Positions 34,712-42,636 of a stretch of DNA of 64,000 nucleotides are shown here, piece after piece. The stretch covers positions 2,542,001 through 2,606,000 of the forward strand of contig CAVYMJ010000006.1 of assembly GCA_963769585.1 (NCBI GenBank), written 5' to 3'. How positions within the stretch are numbered: position 1 is the stretch's first letter; every line of letters begins with the position of its first letter. Below the pieces are notes generated by a model. It saw only the letters and a program-made list of their open reading frames with translations, was not told the DNA's origin and did no database searches. This DNA is from SSC3 sp963769585 (GTDB lineage: Bacteria; Actinomycetota; Actinomycetes; Propionibacteriales; Nocardioidaceae). The translations under genes and the position numbers were made by a program.

Positions 34712-36190
34712 TCAGCTCGATTGTCCCTCAGGGTTGCCTGACTCTGCCAATTCGCCACGACCGTCTTGCGATGCGGCTTGGGCGGCCTCGGCCTGCTTGG
34801 TTCCGGCGCGGCGCTTGAGCGCCCAGTTCAACAGGTTGCGCTGCGGGCCCCCGGAGACGGCCAGCGCTCCCGGCGGCACGTCCCGGCGTACGACGGTGCC
34901 TGCGCCCGTCGACGCGCCGTCCCCGATCTCGACCGGAGCGACGAAGGTGTTGTTGCTCGCCGTGCGAGCGTGCCTGCCGACCTTGGTGCGGTGCTTTGCT
35001 ACCCCGTCGTAGTTGGCGAAGATCGTCCCCGCCCCGATATTGGTGCCCTCGCCGATCTCCGCGTCACCGACGTAGGACAGGTGCGGGACCTTGGCTCCGC
35101 GGCCGATCTTGGCCGCCTTGGTTTCGACGAAGGCGCCGATCTTGCCGTCCGCGCCGAGCTCGGTGCCGGGCCGCAGGTAGGAGAAGGGGCCCACGCTGGC
35201 ACCCGCACCGATCACCGCGAGCTCGCCGTGGGTGCGGGCCACCTTCGCCCCGGCGCCTACCTCGACGTCGCGCAAGGTGCAGTCCGGGCCGATGACCGCG
35301 TCCTCACCGACCGTCGTCGCGCCCAGGAGCTGGACACCGGGCAGGATCGTCACGTCCGGGGCCAGAATGACGTCGACGTCGATCCACGTCGTAGCCGGGT
35401 CGACGACAGTGACTCCGGTCCGCATCCAGCTGTCGAGGGTTCGGTCGTTGAGCCGCCGGGCCAGTGCGGCCAGCTGTGCCCGGTCGTTGACGCCCTCGAT
35501 CTGGAGCACGTCGTCGATCTGGTGGGCACCCACCTGCCTCCCACCGCTCACCGCGACGGCGACCACGTCGGTGAGGTAGTACTCGCCCTTGACGTTGTCA
35601 TTGGTGATCCTGGTCAGCGCTTCGGTCAGGAACTCTCCGTCGAACGCGAAGATGCCGCTGTTGATCTCGCAGATCAGGCGCTCGGCCTCCGAGGCGTCCT
35701 TCTCCTCCACGATCGTGGTCACGCCACCCGAGGCATCCCGCACGATGCGGCCGTAGCCGAACGGGTCGGCCACCTCCCCGGTCAGGATGGTCACGGCCCG
35801 TCCGGAGGCGTCGTGCTCGTCGACCAGGGCAGCCAGGGTCTCGCCACGCATCAGCGGAGTGTCTCCGGCCATCACCACGATCGTGCCGCCCGTCGTCCCG
35901 GCCTGGGTGAGTGCTTCTACTGCCACGCGTACCGCGTGACCCGTGCCCTCCTGGGTCTGCTGAACGGCCAGGAGAGTCTCGGGAGCAAGCTCGAGGATGT
36001 GCGGGCCGACCTGCTCGCGGCCGTTGCCCACCACCGCCACCAGACGGTGTGGCTCCAGGTGCAATGCCGCCGTCACGACGTGGCCGACCAGGCTGCGGCC
36101 GCACAGTGGGTGCAGGACCTTCATGGTCTTGCTCTTCATCCTGGTACCGCTACCAGCGGCGAGGACGATCACGGCTGCGGGCTGCGGCAC
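34712..36190 (-). CDS. glmU: Bifunctional UDP-GlcNAc pyrophosphorylase/GlcN-1-P acetyltransferase
   Basis: A 492-residue enzyme supplying UDP-GlcNAc for peptidoglycan and glycan synthesis. The N-terminal uridyltransferase domain begins with IVLAAGSGTRMKSKTMKVLH. The C-terminal left-handed beta-helix acetyltransferase has hexapeptide turns (about 260-450), including the catalytic-site region NYDGVAKHRTKVG. The start is set at the GTG at 36190, preceded by AGGGAG, because it places the nucleotide-binding loop at the normal distance; a frame extending to 36217 adds nine residues. Followed by prs after 27 bp. Confidence 0.95.
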   Translation of the reverse strand: MPQPAAVIVLAAGSGTRMKSKTMKVLHPLCGRSLVGHVVTAALHLEPHRLVAVVGNGREQVGPHILELAPETLLAVQQTQEGTGHAVRVAVEALTQAGTTGGTIVVMAGDTPLMRGETLAALVDEHDASGRAVTILTGEVADPFGYGRIVRDASGGVTTIVEEKDASEAERLICEINSGIFAFDGEFLTEALTRITNDNVKGEYYLTDVVAVAVSGGRQVGAHQIDDVLQIEGVNDRAQLAALARRLNDRTLDSWMRTGVTVVDPATTWIDVDVILAPDVTILPGVQLLGATTVGEDAVIGPDCTLRDVEVGAGAKVARTHGELAVIGAGASVGPFSYLRPGTELGADGKIGAFVETKAAKIGRGAKVPHLSYVGDAEIGEGTNIGAGTIFANYDGVAKHRTKVGRHARTASNNTFVAPVEIGDGASTGAGTVVRRDVPPGALAVSGGPQRNLLNWALKRRAGTKQAEAAQAASQDGRGELAESGNPEGQSS

Positions 36191-36223
36191 ATTCACTCCC
36201 TGGTCAGGCGGGCACACGAGAAG

Positions 36224-36305
36224 TGGCTCCCCGGGTAGGAGTCGAACCTACGTCGCTTATCCGCATTCAAAGTGCGGCGGGCCCTACCGGCAGACCAACC
36301 GGGGA
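36224..36305 (-). tRNA. tRNA-Gln (UUG), CCA encoded
   Basis: The reverse strand folds as a tRNA: acceptor TCCCCGG / CCGGGGA with discriminator G and an encoded CCA; T arm GTAGG-TTCGACT-CCTAC; anticodon stem CCGCA / TGCGG with loop CTTTGAA, giving anticodon UUG. The weak first pair (U1-A72) and G73 are glutamine identity elements. The variable region, nine bases in my fold, is longer than the usual five, and the D arm is slightly irregular, so it is an atypical tRNA-Gln. A tRNA-Gln beside glmU is usual in actinobacteria. The 5' end is repeated in the tandem array that adjoins it. Confidence 0.85.
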
Positions 36306-36483
36306 TTGCGCCCCCAGCCTAGGGCCCGCGGCGGGGCCGACCTCCCAGGCCCGGCAGACCAACCGGGGATTGCGCCCCCAGCCTAGGGCCCGCGGCGGGG
36401 CCGACCTCCCAGGCCCGGCAGACCAACCGGGGATCGCGCCCCCAGCCCAGGGCCCGCGGCGGGGCCGACCTCCCAGGCCCGGC
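36287..36483. repeat. Three-copy 64-bp tandem repeat that includes the 5' end of tRNA-Gln
   Basis: Units at 36287-36350, 36351-36414 and 36415-36478 plus five bases of a fourth. The first two are identical and the third differs at two positions. Each unit begins with the complement of the tRNA's first 19 bases and continues with 45 bases of its upstream flank, including a GC hairpin (GGCCC-N6-GGGCC). Thus two truncated tRNA heads lie upstream of the real gene, inside its leader or promoter region. Confidence 0.95.
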
Positions 36484-36498
36484 GAAGACCGGTCTACC

Positions 36499-36520
36499 TA
36501 ACCTACGGAAGCGTAGGTTA
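36499..36520. promoter_or_regulatory. Palindromic operator upstream of the acyl-CoA desaturase
   Basis: TAACCTACG-GAAG-CGTAGGTTA: perfect 9-bp arms, centred about 55 bp before the desaturase start at 36565. The core TACG-N4-CGTA and the CGTAGGT half-site recur in front of the second desaturase (39553-39574). The nearby TetR regulator at 37940 is the natural candidate to bind both. Confidence 0.75.
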
Positions 36521-36564
36521 CCGTGGGAGTACCGCCACACCACCGAATGCGTAGGAAAACGCCG

Positions 36565-37524
36565 ATGACCTCGACGCTCGAGAAGACTGCCCCCACCCCG
36601 GACCGCGCCACACTCGGCGACGACGTCCAGTCCCGCCGGGAGCAGGTCGCGCTGGCGCTGTTCATCCTGGTCCCTTTCCTGGCGGTTCTCGCCGCGGTTC
36701 CGGTCGCCTGGGGCGGCTGGCTGGGGTGGAGCGACCTCCTCATCGTCTTCGTGATGTACGCCGCGACCAACCACGGCGTCACCGTCGGCTTCCACCGGCT
36801 CTTCACGCACAAGTCGTTCAGGCCCAACCGCACGGTGAAGATCGTCCTGGCGGTCCTGGGCTCGATGGCTATCCAAGGACCCGTCATCCGCTGGGTCGCA
36901 GACCACCGCAAGCACCACAAGTTCTCCGACCGCGAAGGCGACCCGCACTCCCCCTGGCGCTACGGGAAGAGCCTGCGCTCGCTGACCAAGGGCTTCCTCT
37001 GGGCGCACATGATGTGGCTCTTCGACACCGAGCAGACGCCGCAGCGCAAGTACGCCCCCGACCTGATGAAGGACCGCGACCTGGTCCGGATCTCACGCAC
37101 ATTCTGGGTGTGGGTGCTCATCTCGGTCCTGCTCCCGCCGGTGGCCGGCTTCCTGCTTACGTGGTCATGGCAGGGCGCGCTCACCGGGTTCTTCTGGGGC
37201 ACCCTGGTCCGGGTGGGCCTGCTGCACCACGTCACCTGGTCGATCAACTCCATCTGTCACACGATCGGTAGCCGGCCGTTCGTCTCGCGCGACAAGTCCG
37301 CGAACGTGTGGTGGCTGGCCATCGCCTCGGCAGGCGAGTCGTGGCACAACCTGCACCACGCGGACCCGACCTGTGCCCGGCACGGCGTGATGCGCGGCCA
37401 GGTCGACACTTCGGCTCGAGTGATCTGGCTGCTGGAGCGGGCCGGCTGGGTCGACGACGTACGGTGGCCGGTCAAGGAGCGGCTCGACGCCAAGCTCGTG
37501 AAGAACCAGCCGATCGCGGCCTGA
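36565..37524 (+). CDS. Acyl-CoA/delta-9 fatty acid desaturase (membrane di-iron type)
   Basis: A 319-residue membrane enzyme that introduces a double bond into acyl chains. The three histidine boxes are present: HRLFTH (about residues 76-81), HRKHH (about 113-117) and HNLHH (about 260-264), with about four membrane helices around them. Start placed at the ATG at 36565 (AGGAAA upstream); a longer frame adds 14 residues overlapping the promoter region. A perfect inverted repeat lies 45-66 bp upstream, presumably the binding site of the TetR regulator two genes on. The electron donor is not encoded nearby. Confidence 0.92.
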   Translation: MTSTLEKTAPTPDRATLGDDVQSRREQVALALFILVPFLAVLAAVPVAWGGWLGWSDLLIVFVMYAATNHGVTVGFHRLFTHKSFRPNRTVKIVLAVLGSMAIQGPVIRWVADHRKHHKFSDREGDPHSPWRYGKSLRSLTKGFLWAHMMWLFDTEQTPQRKYAPDLMKDRDLVRISRTFWVWVLISVLLPPVAGFLLTWSWQGALTGFFWGTLVRVGLLHHVTWSINSICHTIGSRPFVSRDKSANVWWLAIASAGESWHNLHHADPTCARHGVMRGQVDTSARVIWLLERAGWVDDVRWPVKERLDAKLVKNQPIAA

Positions 37525-37528
37525 GCAG

Positions 37529-37900
37529 CTACGAGGGCTCCGGCTCCTCATCCTCCTGCGCCTTCCTCCGCTCGGCCTCCTTGCGACGCTGCTCCTCGGC
37601 GCGCTCGCGGACCCGCCGTAGGAACTCCTCGTCCGACTCCGGCGTGACCCCGGCGGCGCGGCCGGGGCGCTCGTACTCGGGAAACGCCGACGACGCGCCT
37701 GCCTGAGACTTCGGTGCGACGGGGCGGCCCGCGGCCAGCCACGCGACGGAACCGGCGAACGGCAAGAAGATGATCATCAGGATCCAGGCGACCTTGGGCA
37801 GGTTCCGAGCGTGCCCGGCCGGGGTGCTGATCGCCTCGACCAGGCAGTAGACGAACAGCAGCAGGGAGACCACCCCGAAGAACACTTCAACCTTGACCAT
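37529..37900 (-). CDS. Small membrane protein with PLD-nuclease N-terminal (PLDc_N) domain
   Basis: A 123-residue protein with two membrane helices (about 5-25 and 38-58). The pattern ARNLPKVAWILMIIFLPFAG-SVAWLAAGRP is the PLDc_N domain usually found in front of cardiolipin synthases but also as stand-alone small proteins in actinobacteria. The charged C-terminus (about 85-123) is rich in Glu, Arg and Lys and probably helical. The ATG at 37900 follows GGGGAG closely; a longer frame to 38356 would run through the divergent TetR gene. Function unknown. It fills the gap between the desaturase and its likely regulator. Confidence 0.8.
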   Translation of the reverse strand: MVKVEVFFGVVSLLLFVYCLVEAISTPAGHARNLPKVAWILMIIFLPFAGSVAWLAAGRPVAPKSQAGASSAFPEYERPGRAAGVTPESDEEFLRRVRERAEEQRRKEAERRKAQEDEEPEPS

Positions 37901-37939
37901 GTGACTCCCCGTCCAGTGTGCGCGTCGGTCCCTTAGGCA

Positions 37940-38602
37940 ATGATGGCGGATGTGAGCGCCTCTCCGGACCCTAAGACCAGGAAGCCACGCGGTCGGATGA
38001 CTGCGGCCGAGCGTAGAGAGCAGCTCATCTCGATCGCCCGGGGGCTTTTCGCCGACAAGGGCTTCGACGCTACCGCAGTCGAGGAGATCGCGATCCGCGC
38101 CGAGGTCTCCAAGCCTGTGGTCTACGAGCACTTCGGCGGCAAGGAGGGGCTCTACGCCGTCGTGGTCGACCGCGAGGTCCGGTCCCTGCTGGAGAAGATG
38201 CAGAGTGCCCTGACCGCGGGGCATCCCCGAGCACTCCTCGAGCAGGCAGCGGTCGCGCTGCTGGACTATATCGAGAGCTCGTCGGACGGGTTCCGGATCA
38301 TGGTGCGGGACAGTCCGGTCGGCTCCACCTCCGGCAGCTTCGTCACGATCATGCACACGATCGCCTCACGGGTGGACGACATCCTGGTGGACGAGTTCAA
38401 GGCTCGGGGGTTCGACCACAAGCAGGCCCCCATGTACGCGCAGATGCTGGTCGGGATGGTGGGCTACACCGGCCTGTGGTGGCTCGACACGCGCAAGCCG
38501 TCCAAGGAGGTCGTGGCTGCGAACCTGGTCAACCTGGCCTGGAACGGCCTGGCCGGCCTCGAGCACAAGCCGACTCTGAGGATCAGCTCCGCCGAGCACT
38601 GA
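37940..38602 (+). CDS. TetR-family regulator, likely of the flanking desaturases
   Basis: A 220-residue repressor-type protein. The N-terminal HTH (about residues 22-68: RREQLISIARGLFADKGFDA, VEEIAIRAEVSKPVVYEHFGGKEGLY) is textbook TetR; the C-terminal ligand domain is all-helical. It lies between two desaturase genes that share an inverted repeat, and its stop overlaps the stop of the convergent acyl-ACP-desaturase by 20 bp. TetR regulators acting on desaturases are known (DesT in Pseudomonas, MadR in mycobacteria), so an acyl-CoA-sensing regulator of membrane lipid unsaturation is the best reading. I see no copy of the operator before this gene. Confidence 0.85.
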   Translation: MMADVSASPDPKTRKPRGRMTAAERREQLISIARGLFADKGFDATAVEEIAIRAEVSKPVVYEHFGGKEGLYAVVVDREVRSLLEKMQSALTAGHPRALLEQAAVALLDYIESSSDGFRIMVRDSPVGSTSGSFVTIMHTIASRVDDILVDEFKARGFDHKQAPMYAQMLVGMVGYTGLWWLDTRKPSKEVVAANLVNLAWNGLAGLEHKPTLRISSAEH

Positions 38603-39527
38603 GCCTGGCCTGGAGGGCGTCGCGCTTCTCCTCGAAGCGCAGCGACTGCTTCTCCAGCTCCTCCATGAAGTTCGCGAGCTCGGAGCGGGCACGCTCACCC
38701 TCGGCATCTAGTCCCTCAAGCTCGAAGACCTTCCAGAACCGGAGCACGGGCATGACCACTTCGTCACGGTGCTGCCGCAGGTCGTAGACCCCAGCGATGG
38801 CCATCTCGACCGCCTTGCGCTGGAACCCGGCAATGTCGGCTCCGGGCATCTGGAACGTCTTGACCACCTCGTTGATGGCGACCATGGTCTGGCTCGGGGC
38901 GAGCTCCAGCGCAGCGGCGAGCAAGTTGCGGTAGAAGACCATATGCAGGTTCTCGTCGGTAGCCACGCGGGAAAGCAGCTGGTCGGCGACGGGGTCCTCG
39001 GTCAGCTTGCCCGTGTTGCGGTGGGAGACGCGCGTGGCAAGCTCCTGGAAGGACACGTAGGCCAACGACTTGAGCATGTCGTCGCCCTGAGCCGACGTAT
39101 AGCCGGCCGACATGTGGTCCATGCGGAGCCGCTCGAGCTGGACGGGGTCGACAGCCCGGCTGGTCAGCAGGTAGTCGCGGATCGCAATCCCGTGCCGCCC
39201 CTCCTCAGCGGTCCAGCGATGCACCCAGTTCCCCCAAGCGCCGTCGCGCCCGAACAGCAGTGCGATCTCGTGGTGGTAGCTGGGCAGGTTGTCCTCGGTC
39301 AGCAGGTTCACGATGAGGGCGGACCTGGCGACTTCGGAGATCGTCTTGTCGTCCGGTGACCACGCCTCGCCGCCGAGGAGGCCGTCGAAGTTCCGTCCGT
39401 CGCTCCACGGCACGTACTCGTGCGGGAACCACTCCTTGGCCACGCCAAGGTGGCGGTTGAGGTTCTGCTCCACCACCTGCTCGAGCTCGAGCAACATCTC
39501 GGTCTGGGTCATCTGCTGATTGGTCAT
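38583..39527 (-). CDS. Acyl-ACP desaturase (soluble ferritin-like di-iron enzyme)
   Basis: A 314-residue soluble desaturase of the plant stearoyl-ACP/DesA type. Di-iron ligands are visible as EEGRH (about residues 111-115) and DENLH (about 200-204), the E-E-x-R-H and D-E-x-x-H pair of the family. ATG at 39527 with GGGAGG six bases upstream is preferred to a GTG two codons earlier that would abut the Shine-Dalgarno. Actinobacteria use such enzymes on acyl-ACP, distinct from the membrane enzyme at 36565. An inverted repeat like the one before that enzyme lies about 26-47 bp upstream. Confidence 0.9.
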   Translation of the reverse strand: MTNQQMTQTEMLLELEQVVEQNLNRHLGVAKEWFPHEYVPWSDGRNFDGLLGGEAWSPDDKTISEVARSALIVNLLTEDNLPSYHHEIALLFGRDGAWGNWVHRWTAEEGRHGIAIRDYLLTSRAVDPVQLERLRMDHMSAGYTSAQGDDMLKSLAYVSFQELATRVSHRNTGKLTEDPVADQLLSRVATDENLHMVFYRNLLAAALELAPSQTMVAINEVVKTFQMPGADIAGFQRKAVEMAIAGVYDLRQHRDEVVMPVLRFWKVFELEGLDAEGERARSELANFMEELEKQSLRFEEKRDALQARLSARRS

Positions 39528-39545
39528 CGTCACCCTCCCAGGGCG

Positions 39546-40319
39546 TCACTGCTTACCTACGCCACCGTAACCCGCCTGGCCGCGGTGTGCCACGACGAAC
39601 ACCCGGCGGAACCGGAGCACGACCCCGTCCTCGGTCGCCGGGTACGCCTGCTCGAGCAGGGCCTTGAGCTCGCGGACGAACTCCTCGCGGACCCCGTCGG
39701 GGAGCGCTTCCAGCGTCGGCCGGGCCCCCGTCGCGCTGACCCAGGTGAAGACCGGAGCATCGCCGCGGAGGACATGGAGGTACGTCGTCTCCCAGGCGTC
39801 GACCACCCAGCCCTCGCGGGCCAGCACCTCCAGGTAGAGCTCCGGGCCGAAGGCATGCACCTGGTCGACTCCCTCGACGTACGGCGCGAACCGCGCGTCG
39901 CGTGCCAGGTCGCGAACCAAGACGTGCGAGGGAGCCTCGAAGTTGCCGGGGACCTGGAAGGCGAACCAGTCCCTGGCGCGCGCGGCGAGGCGGGGCAGCA
40001 GCTCGAGGTGGCCCGGCACCCATTGCAGCGCGGCATTGGAGACCACCACGTCGGCGCTCCCCTGCCAGGTCTGGATCGCACCGACTTCGAAGCGCACTCC
40101 CTCGGCGTCGGTCCCGGCGATCATCTCCGGCGACGCATCGATGCCGACCACCTCTGCCTTGGGCCAGCGCCGCTTGAGCAGCGCGGTCAGGTTGCCGGCG
40201 CCGCAGCCCAGGTCGACCACGGTCCGCGGAGCCTCGGCTCGGATGCGGCTGAGTAGGTCCGCGAAGGGCCGACCGCGCTCGTCGCCGTAGGTGAGGTAGT
40301 GGTCCGGGTCCCAGGCCAT
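39546..40319 (-). CDS. tam: Trans-aconitate 2-methyltransferase
   Basis: A 257-residue SAM-dependent methyltransferase that methylates trans-aconitate, a spontaneous by-product of the citrate cycle. It follows the E. coli Tam pattern: WDPDHYLTYGDERGRPFADL, VVDLGCGAGNLTALL (SAM motif I), VGIDASPEMI, SNAALQWVPGH, and the closing segments TTYLHVL and WVSATGARPTL. The ATG at 40319 starts the conserved N-terminus; the frame remains open further upstream but lacks similarity. Divergent from a MarR regulator with an operator-like palindrome between them. Confidence 0.88.
   Translation of the reverse strand: MAWDPDHYLTYGDERGRPFADLLSRIRAEAPRTVVDLGCGAGNLTALLKRRWPKAEVVGIDASPEMIAGTDAEGVRFEVGAIQTWQGSADVVVSNAALQWVPGHLELLPRLAARARDWFAFQVPGNFEAPSHVLVRDLARDARFAPYVEGVDQVHAFGPELYLEVLAREGWVVDAWETTYLHVLRGDAPVFTWVSATGARPTLEALPDGVREEFVRELKALLEQAYPATEDGVVLRFRRVFVVAHRGQAGYGGVGKQ
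39553..39574. promoter_or_regulatory. Second copy of the desaturase operator
   Basis: TTACCTACG-CCAC-CGTAACCCG: core TACG-N4-CGTA identical to the site at 36499-36520, with one arm matching it at eight of nine positions and the other arm degenerate. It lies upstream of the acyl-ACP desaturase start and inside the last codons of tam, so its conservation is not fully explained by coding. Confidence 0.65.
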
Positions 40320-40341
40320 GAGCCGATGCTGCGCCCGAAGT

Positions 40342-40363
40342 ATCTCGATGTCAAGATTCTTGA
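40342..40363. promoter_or_regulatory. MarR-type operator between tam and marR
   Basis: Two overlapping palindromes: ATCTCGATGTCAAGAT (40342-40357, twelve of sixteen positions symmetric) and TCAAGA-T-TCTTGA (40351-40363, perfect). TCAAGA/TCTTGA half-sites are typical of MarR operators. The site is 17 bp before the MarR start and 22 bp before tam, so it could repress both. Confidence 0.65.
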
Positions 40364-40379
40364 CTGCTAGGCTCGAACC

Positions 40380-40871
40380 ATGCGTGACGAGGTGGACGGG
40401 CTTGTCGAGGCCTGGCGGCGCGAGCGCCCCGACCTCGACCTCGGGCCCCTGGAGGTGATGAGCCGGGTGAGCCGGCTGAGCCATCACCTCGACCAGGCCC
40501 GACGTCGCGCCTTCTCCGACCACGGCATCGAGCCGTGGGAGTTCGACGTTTTGGCGGCCCTTCGTCGCGCCGGAGACCCCTACCAGCTGTCACCGGGGCG
40601 CCTGCTGCGCGAGACGCTGGTGACCAGCGGGACGATGACCAACCGCGTCGACCGGCTCGAGGCCCGCGGGTTCGTCACCAGGCTGCCCGACCCCAGCGAC
40701 CGGCGCGGCGTGCTGGTCCGGCTGACCGAGGAGGGCCGCCGCACCGTCGACGGCGCCCTGGACGGGTTGCTCTCCCGGGAGTCCGACCTCCTGGCCGCTC
40801 TCGACGTGGGCGACCGAAGGCACCTAGCCGGGCTGCTGCGCTCCCTGGTCGCCGGCTTCGAGTCGGACTGA
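40380..40871 (+). CDS. MarR-family transcriptional regulator
   Basis: A 163-residue winged-helix regulator. The recognition region reads SPGRLLRETLVTSGTMTNRVDRLEARGFV with the wing LPDPSDRRGVLVRLTEEGR (conserved DxRxxxVxLT core), at about residues 78-122. It presumably controls its own gene and the divergent tam through the palindrome in the 60-bp spacer. Its ligand is unknown; phenolic or oxidative signals are usual for the family. Ends 7 bp from the stop of the convergent ABC-F gene. Confidence 0.9.
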   Translation: MRDEVDGLVEAWRRERPDLDLGPLEVMSRVSRLSHHLDQARRRAFSDHGIEPWEFDVLAALRRAGDPYQLSPGRLLRETLVTSGTMTNRVDRLEARGFVTRLPDPSDRRGVLVRLTEEGRRTVDGALDGLLSRESDLLAALDVGDRRHLAGLLRSLVAGFESD

Positions 40872-40878
40872 CCTCCGG

Positions 40879-42636
40879 CTAGTCCAGGACGGCCGCAAGC
40901 GCGAGCCATTCCTCTTCAAGCGCCGACTTTTCGGCGATGACCGCACGGAGCTCGGCGTCGATCTCGGCAAGCCGCTCGTAGTCGCTGGCATGCTCGGCGG
41001 CCTGCGCCTGCAAGTCGGCTTCGCGCTGGTCGACCTTGGCCAGCTGCCTCTCGATGCGGGCCACCGCCTTCTTGGCCTCGCGCAGCTCGGCCGATCCCGC
41101 TTTGGGCTGGGTGGACCCCGGGCTCTGCTCCGCCGGCCCTTGGGCCAGCTCGCGCCGACGGTGCTCGAGGTATTCGTCCACCCCTCGCGGCAGCATCTTG
41201 ATCTGTCCGTCACCCAGCAGCGCCCAGACCGTGTCGCAGGTGCGCTCGAGGAAGTACCGGTCATGGGAGACCACGACCAGCGTGCCCGGCCAGGAGTCGA
41301 GGAAGTCCTCCATCACGGTCAGCGTCTCGATGTCGAGGTCGTTGGTGGGCTCGTCCAGGAGCAGGACGTTCGGCTGGGACAGCAGCAGCCGCATCAGCTG
41401 GAGGCGGCGGCGCTCCCCACCGGAGAGCTCACCGATGCGGGTAGTGAGCCGGTCCCCGGTGAAGCCGAACCTCTCGAGCATCGAGCTGGCCGTGATGTCA
41501 CCCGAGACGGTCCGGGTGACCCGCGCGATCTGCTCTACGGAGTCCAGGACGCGAAGGTCCGGTGACAGCTGGTCCAGCTGCTGGGTCAGCTCGGCGAGCG
41601 CCACCGTCTTGCCGACGCGCACCCGGCCGGCCTGAGGTTTCAGCGCCCCAGAGAGCAGCCCGAGGACCGAGGTCTTGCCCGCGCCGTTGACCCCGACAAG
41701 CCCCACCCGGTCACCCGGACCCAGCCGCCAGGTCGCGCGCTTGAGCAGCTGGTTGGAGCCGCGAGCGAGATCGACGTCCTCTACGTCGAGCACGTCCTTA
41801 CCCAGGCGCTGGGTAGCGAACTTCTGCAGCTCGAGTCGATCGCGGGGGGGTGGCTCGTTCTCGATGAGCGCGTTGGCGGCCTCGATGCGGAACTTGGGTT
41901 TCGACGTACGGGCGGGTGCACCGCGACGCAGCCAGGCAAGCTCCTTGCGCATCAGGTTCTGCCGGCGCGTCTCCGAGGCAGCGGACTGGCGCTGGCGCTC
42001 GGCCTTGGCCAGGACGAAGGCGGCGTACCCGCCGTCGTACACGTCGACGTCACCGTCGTGCACCTCCCAGGTGCGGTCGCAGACCTCGTCGAGGAACCAC
42101 CGGTCGTGGGTCACCACGACCAGGGCCACGTCGCGCGAGGCCAGGTGCGCCGCGAGCCAGGCGACGGCCTCGACGTCCAGGTGGTTGGTCGGCTCGTCCA
42201 GGATGACCAGATCGTGGTCGCCGAGCAGAAGCCTCGCCAGGGAACAGCGCCGGCGCTCACCGCCGGAGAGTCCGTCCATGGGCCGGTCGAGGTCCAGCCC
42301 GGCGAGCAGTACGGTCACCACCTCCCGGGTGACGGGCGAGGCTGCCCACTCGTGGTCTGCCAGGTCGTGGAGTACGACGTGGCGCACGGTGGCATGGGTC
42401 GGGAACTCGTCGCCCTGGGTGAGGTAGCCCAGGTGCAGACCGCGCTGGGTGGACACCCGACCCTGGTCCGGTTCGGCGAGTCCGGCGAGGAGCCGCAGCA
42501 GGGTGGTCTTGCCGTCACCGTTGCGGCCGACGACGCCGATGCGCTGCCCCGCACCGACGCCGAGGGAGACCTCGCTGAGCAGGGGCCGGACGCCGTAGGA
42601 CTTGCTGACCCGCTCCAGGTTGACCAGGTTGGTCAT
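40879..42636 (-). CDS. ABC-F family ATPase (Uup/EttA-like ribosome-associated factor)
   Basis: A 585-residue soluble protein with two ABC cassettes: Walker A GRNGDGKTT (about 38-46) and GVNGAGKTS; signature LSGGERRR in each half; Walker B VILDEPTNHLD and LLLDEPTNDLD. It has no membrane domain. A charged coiled coil at the C-terminus (about 515-580, rich in Glu, Lys, Arg) matches the ABC_tran_CTD of Uup-type proteins. Such factors act on the ribosome or on DNA-structure tolerance; antibiotic protection is possible but not indicated. The ATG at 42636 overlaps the ispE stop (ATGA), and this gene follows ispE in many actinobacteria. Confidence 0.9.
   Translation of the reverse strand: MTNLVNLERVSKSYGVRPLLSEVSLGVGAGQRIGVVGRNGDGKTTLLRLLAGLAEPDQGRVSTQRGLHLGYLTQGDEFPTHATVRHVVLHDLADHEWAASPVTREVVTVLLAGLDLDRPMDGLSGGERRRCSLARLLLGDHDLVILDEPTNHLDVEAVAWLAAHLASRDVALVVVTHDRWFLDEVCDRTWEVHDGDVDVYDGGYAAFVLAKAERQRQSAASETRRQNLMRKELAWLRRGAPARTSKPKFRIEAANALIENEPPPRDRLELQKFATQRLGKDVLDVEDVDLARGSNQLLKRATWRLGPGDRVGLVGVNGAGKTSVLGLLSGALKPQAGRVRVGKTVALAELTQQLDQLSPDLRVLDSVEQIARVTRTVSGDITASSMLERFGFTGDRLTTRIGELSGGERRRLQLMRLLLSQPNVLLLDEPTNDLDIETLTVMEDFLDSWPGTLVVVSHDRYFLERTCDTVWALLGDGQIKMLPRGVDEYLEHRRRELAQGPAEQSPGSTQPKAGSAELREAKKAVARIERQLAKVDQREADLQAQAAEHASDYERLAEIDAELRAVIAEKSALEEEWLALAAVLD

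Noticed and set aside
36287..36305. tRNA-overlapping repeat considered as an integration (att) site
   Set aside because: The repeated part is the 5' end of the tRNA, copies are in tandem without an element between them, and no integrase is found.
36287..36483. Tandem repeat considered as a CRISPR array
   Set aside because: Units are contiguous with no unique spacers, include tRNA sequence, and no cas genes are present.
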